Of a DNA stretch of 5,337 nt, positions 4,950-5,337 are shown piece after piece. Origin of the DNA: Clostridiales bacterium (GTDB lineage: Bacteria; Bacillota; Clostridia; Christensenellales; Christensenellaceae); assembly GCA_003510345.1 (NCBI GenBank), contig DOMW01000095.1, forward strand, positions 1-5,337. Reading direction: 5' to 3'. The notes under the pieces are model-generated. The model did no database searches. It saw only the letters and a program-made list of their open reading frames with translations, and had not been told where the DNA came from. Each line of letters starts with the position of its first letter. Position 1 is the first letter of the stretch. The position numbers and the translations under genes were made by a program.

Positions 4950-5258
4950 ATGGAAAAAGAAAGAAATGCCCAAAATGTGGCGCGGAAGAACGGCAACACA
5001 GCATAGGAAAAACAACGGCAGGCAGCAGACGATTTCGGTGCACTTTTTGCAAGAGGGAATACACACCCACCCCTAAATAAGTGGCGGTATACTGAAGAAG
5101 ATAAAAGCCAGGCGTTGAAGCTATTGTTGTTAGGCAATTCGGGAAGAGCGGTCGGAAAAGCAATGGGGATGAGCAAGTCGAATGTCTACCGATGGGCCGA
5201 AGATGCTCAAAAACCTGTTAAGAAAAATCAAGTGTTTTCTTGCAGGAATTTAAAATAA
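4950..5258 (+). pseudogene. Broken N-terminal fragment of an IS1-like (InsA-type) transposase
   Basis: Two reading frames must be joined to recover a protein. The first (from 4952) contains the zinc ribbon pair CPKC (4967-4978) and CTFC (5039-5050), then ends in TAA at 5078-5080. The second (5079-5258) continues with KWRYTEEDKSQALKL and a helix-turn-helix, SGRAVGKAMGMSKSNVYRW (about 5139-5198). This order and the NSGRAVG motif are typical of IS1-family InsA-type proteins. Removing one T near 5078 restores the join (PKKWRYTEE). Adding one A in the run at 4954-4958 would connect the ATG at 4950 to the zinc ribbon, giving MEKRKKCPKC. No DDE catalytic part follows: after the helix-turn-helix all three frames close by 5258. 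A TATAAT at 4939-4944 may be a leftover promoter. It is a dead remnant, AT-richer than its neighbours. Confidence 0.72.
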
Positions 5259-5337
5259 ATATTTTGGTAAAGTTGAGTAATACAAATAGACCGGCACAAA
5301 ATACCAGTCTTAATAAAAGGCCCTGTGAAAAAAAGTC
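5259..5337. other. AT-rich tail without a recognisable gene
   Basis: No coding frame stands out. A weak hairpin, AGACCGG (5288-5294) with ACCAGTCT (5303-5310), carries one mismatch and is followed by TAATAAAA, too poor a tail to call a terminator. Confidence 0.3.

Noticed and set aside
4218..5066. 282-codon open frame on the minus strand opposite hpf
   Set aside because: It runs antisense through the secure hpf gene and its terminator, starts in the transposase fragment and shows no domain.
1..5337. CRISPR array or phage attachment site
   Set aside because: No regularly spaced repeats, cas-like genes, integrase or tRNA-end duplication occur in the window.

Overview
The window looks like a piece of a Clostridia-type Firmicutes chromosome. 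The evidence is strong AGGAGG-type ribosome binding sites, sigma-A-like promoters, a long-form hibernation factor (hpf), and a large structured RNA just upstream of hpf, an arrangement typical of the raiA RNA class in Firmicutes and Actinobacteria. Coding DNA is moderately GC-rich and spacers are AT-rich. No species can be named from the sequence alone.

Layout. Positions 1-3716 are read on the minus strand. In transcription order they hold an aldo/keto reductase-like gene (start at 3674, stop at 2802), an AT-rich gene-less spacer with two minus-strand terminator hairpins (2411-2801), an FMN oxidoreductase with a four-cysteine motif (2410-1715), a short promoter spacer, a ribulose-phosphate/allulose-6-phosphate 3-epimerase family gene (1636-941), and a ribokinase (from 912, cut by the window edge). 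The epimerase and ribokinase are 28 bases apart and form a small operon for phosphorylating and epimerising a sugar.

From about 3707 the other strand takes over. Back-to-back promoters at 3707-3735 (minus) and 3768-3796 (plus) drive the reductase gene and a roughly 415-base structured noncoding RNA (about 3803-4217). The RNA is followed without a visible terminator by hpf (4257-4790), which ends at a strong terminator (4810-4838). From 4839 to the end is an AT-richer accessory tail with a broken, frameshifted N-terminal fragment of an IS1-like transposase (4950-5258).

The most interesting part is the noncoding RNA plus hpf unit. The RNA contains several helices that can be drawn by eye and a duplicated strand that allows two alternative pairings. 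An 18-base element in the hpf leader recurs (17/18) at the epimerase promoter. The reductase-like protein lacks two of the four canonical catalytic residues of its family.
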